Shown here: positions 6,021-6,769 of the stretch, in pieces
How the letters are laid out: every line of letters starts with the position of its first letter
Numbering within the stretch: position 1 is the stretch's first letter
Assembly: GCA_937894105.1 (NCBI GenBank)
Contig: CALCTI010000350.1
Span: forward strand, 1 to 6,769
Origin: an uncultured cyanobacterium
GTDB lineage: Bacteria; Cyanobacteriota; Cyanobacteriia; CACIAM-69d
Reading direction: 5' to 3'
Length of the DNA: 6,769 nucleotides
The notes under the pieces: generated by a model
Told to the model about the DNA's origin: nothing
What the model saw: only the letters and a program-made list of their open reading frames with translations
The model's database searches: none
Made by a program: the position numbers and the translations under genes

Positions 6021-6207
6021 GTTGACTGCTATTGACGCGGCTGAATTTTCAAGGGCGGCTATTGTGCTGTCTCGGACGGGGCGATCGCGATAGACTTGAC
6101 AGGATGTTGCCAATCAACCGAACTGGTGTTTGCGCCGTGCTTTGCGGCAATAACGTTAAACTCAGTGGTCTTGGCGGCACAATCCCTTACCGGCGGTGAG
6201 AGTGGCG

Positions 6208-6769
6208 ATGGCTCGTTTGGTTCAATTTTGTCTGGTTGTGGCGCGTCCGCTGGGGGCGATCGCCCTGATATTGGCGCTGGGACTGGGGGCGTGTAGCAGT
6301 GGACCGTCGGGTTCGTCGGATGGTGATGAGTCTGAGGCGTCGGTGGAGGACTTTGAAGGGGATTTGGTTTTTGAGGACGTTAACCTGAACCGGTCTGGGG
6401 ATGATGGAGAGCCCCTGTGGGAGGTGTCGGCGGATGAGGCGCGGTATTCTCGCGATCGCCAAAAGGGGCAGCTTAAGAATCCAAAGGGCAAGCTTTATCA
6501 GGACGGGGAAGCGGTATACGAAGTGCAGGCAACCCAGGGGGTTGTGGAGCAGAACGGAATCATTTTGCGCCTGGCGGGGGGCATCAAAATTAAAGACCTG
6601 CGCGATGGGGGCGTCTTTGAGGGGGAGAAGGGAAGTTGGCAGCCGCAGCTGGGGGTCTTTGATTTGCAAGAGGGGGTGGTGCTGGAGCGCGGGGGCGATC
6701 GTCTAACCGCCCAGTCAGGGCAGGCCTTCAGCAAAGAACGCAATTTTATTTTGAAAGGGGGCGTCACCC
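6208..6769 (+). CDS. lptC: LptC-like lipopolysaccharide export lipoprotein, 3' end outside window
   Basis: The frame is open from ATG 6208 to the window edge (187 codons, no stop yet). Residues 1-28 form a lipoprotein signal: a basic start (MAR), a hydrophobic stretch LGAIALILALGLGA and a lipobox LGAC with C29 as the lipidated cysteine. A Ser/Gly/Asp/Glu-rich linker (30-50) follows. Then come beta-strand repeats of the LptA/LptC jellyroll type: LWEVSADEARYSRDRQKG, LYQDGEAVYEVQATQG, FEGEKGSWQPQLGVFDL and the strand around GGDRLTAQSG. LptC relays lipopolysaccharide from the inner-membrane LptBFG transporter to LptA in the periplasm. E. coli LptC has a membrane anchor, whereas here a lipid anchor is predicted. 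GTG codons at 6196 and 6202 are also in frame, but ATG 6208 gives a standard signal peptide. Two HIP1 sites fall inside the gene. The family call rests on overall pattern, since these proteins diverge strongly. Confidence 0.82.
   Translation, partial: MARLVQFCLVVARPLGAIALILALGLGACSSGPSGSSDGDESEASVEDFEGDLVFEDVNLNRSGDDGEPLWEVSADEARYSRDRQKGQLKNPKGKLYQDGEAVYEVQATQGVVEQNGIILRLAGGIKIKDLRDGGVFEGEKGSWQPQLGVFDLQEGVVLERGGDRLTAQSGQAFSKERNFILKGGVT

Larger units (their letters stand above)
5849..6207. other. Repeat-rich gap between the NYN gene and lptC
   Basis: I see no convincing gene in these 359 nt. The left part (to about 5952) holds a direct repeat and overlapping inverted repeats, the middle a 13-bp tandem repeat, and the right part one HIP1 site (6081-6088). 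TTGACT at 6022 and TTGACA at 6096 resemble -35 boxes but lack a proper -10 at normal spacing. An lptC promoter probably lies here but cannot be placed. Confidence 0.55.
124..6459. repeat. HIP1 octamer (GCGATCGC) set, 12 copies
   Basis: Copies begin at 124, 823, 948, 1079, 1282, 1610, 3166, 4696, 5000, 6081, 6256 and 6452. About 0.1 copy would be expected by chance in a window this size. HIP1 over-representation is a well-known feature of many cyanobacterial genomes and is the main taxonomic clue here. No copy lies between 1618 and 3165, which includes the decayed frame. Confidence 0.95.

Noticed and set aside
6096..6124. TTGACA at 6096 as an lptC promoter
   Set aside because: The hexamers 16-18 nt downstream do not resemble a -10 box.
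6096..6296. 66-residue frame starting TTG that overlaps the lptC signal peptide
   Set aside because: It has no family resemblance and overlaps a frame with a clear lipoprotein signal and LptC-like repeats, so it is a shadow.

Overview
The window reads as a chromosomal segment of a cyanobacterium. Twelve copies of the octamer GCGATCGC (HIP1, the hallmark repeat of many cyanobacterial genomes) lie in 6.8 kb. The gene content agrees: a CBS-pair protein, a multi-GAF/GGDEF sensor with a cyanobacteriochrome-like bilin pocket, a short 530-residue methionyl-tRNA synthetase, a NYN/LabA-like protein and a lipoprotein-type LptC. No mobile element, CRISPR array, rRNA or tRNA was found. The genus cannot be fixed from this much sequence.

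Layout. Positions 184-648 (+) encode a small two-CBS protein. Convergent with it, with a 1-nt gap, is a GAF-GAF-GGDEF gene on the minus strand (650-2500). It carries a single in-frame TAG (1151-1153) inside the GGDEF domain. Positions 2501-3505 hold no intact gene: 2547-3090 looks like a decayed reading frame with several stops and a one-base frameshift, followed by about 400 nt of leader rich in inverted repeats in front of metG. metG (3506-5098, +) is complete. After a 165-nt gap comes the NYN/LabA-like gene (5264-5848, +), whose otherwise conserved sequence has lost its late acidic pair. Then comes a 359-nt repeat-rich gap, and lptC (6208-6769, +) runs off the right edge.

How the genes relate. 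metG, the NYN gene and lptC point the same way, but the gaps between them (165 and 359 nt) give no direct evidence of one transcript. MetG charges tRNA-Met. LptC would sit in the periplasm as part of the lipopolysaccharide export bridge. The GAF-GAF-GGDEF protein, if it were whole, would be a candidate blue/green-type light sensor making cyclic di-GMP.

The most notable points are the amber-interrupted photoreceptor-like cyclase, the NYN domain with S/D/D replaced by I/V/Y at its acidic motif, the decayed orphan frame, and a metG leader in which one AAAGGG can pair with three different CCCTTT segments. Several lesions close together could be real decay or local base-calling/assembly error; raw reads would decide. 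I found no convincing new multi-gene system.
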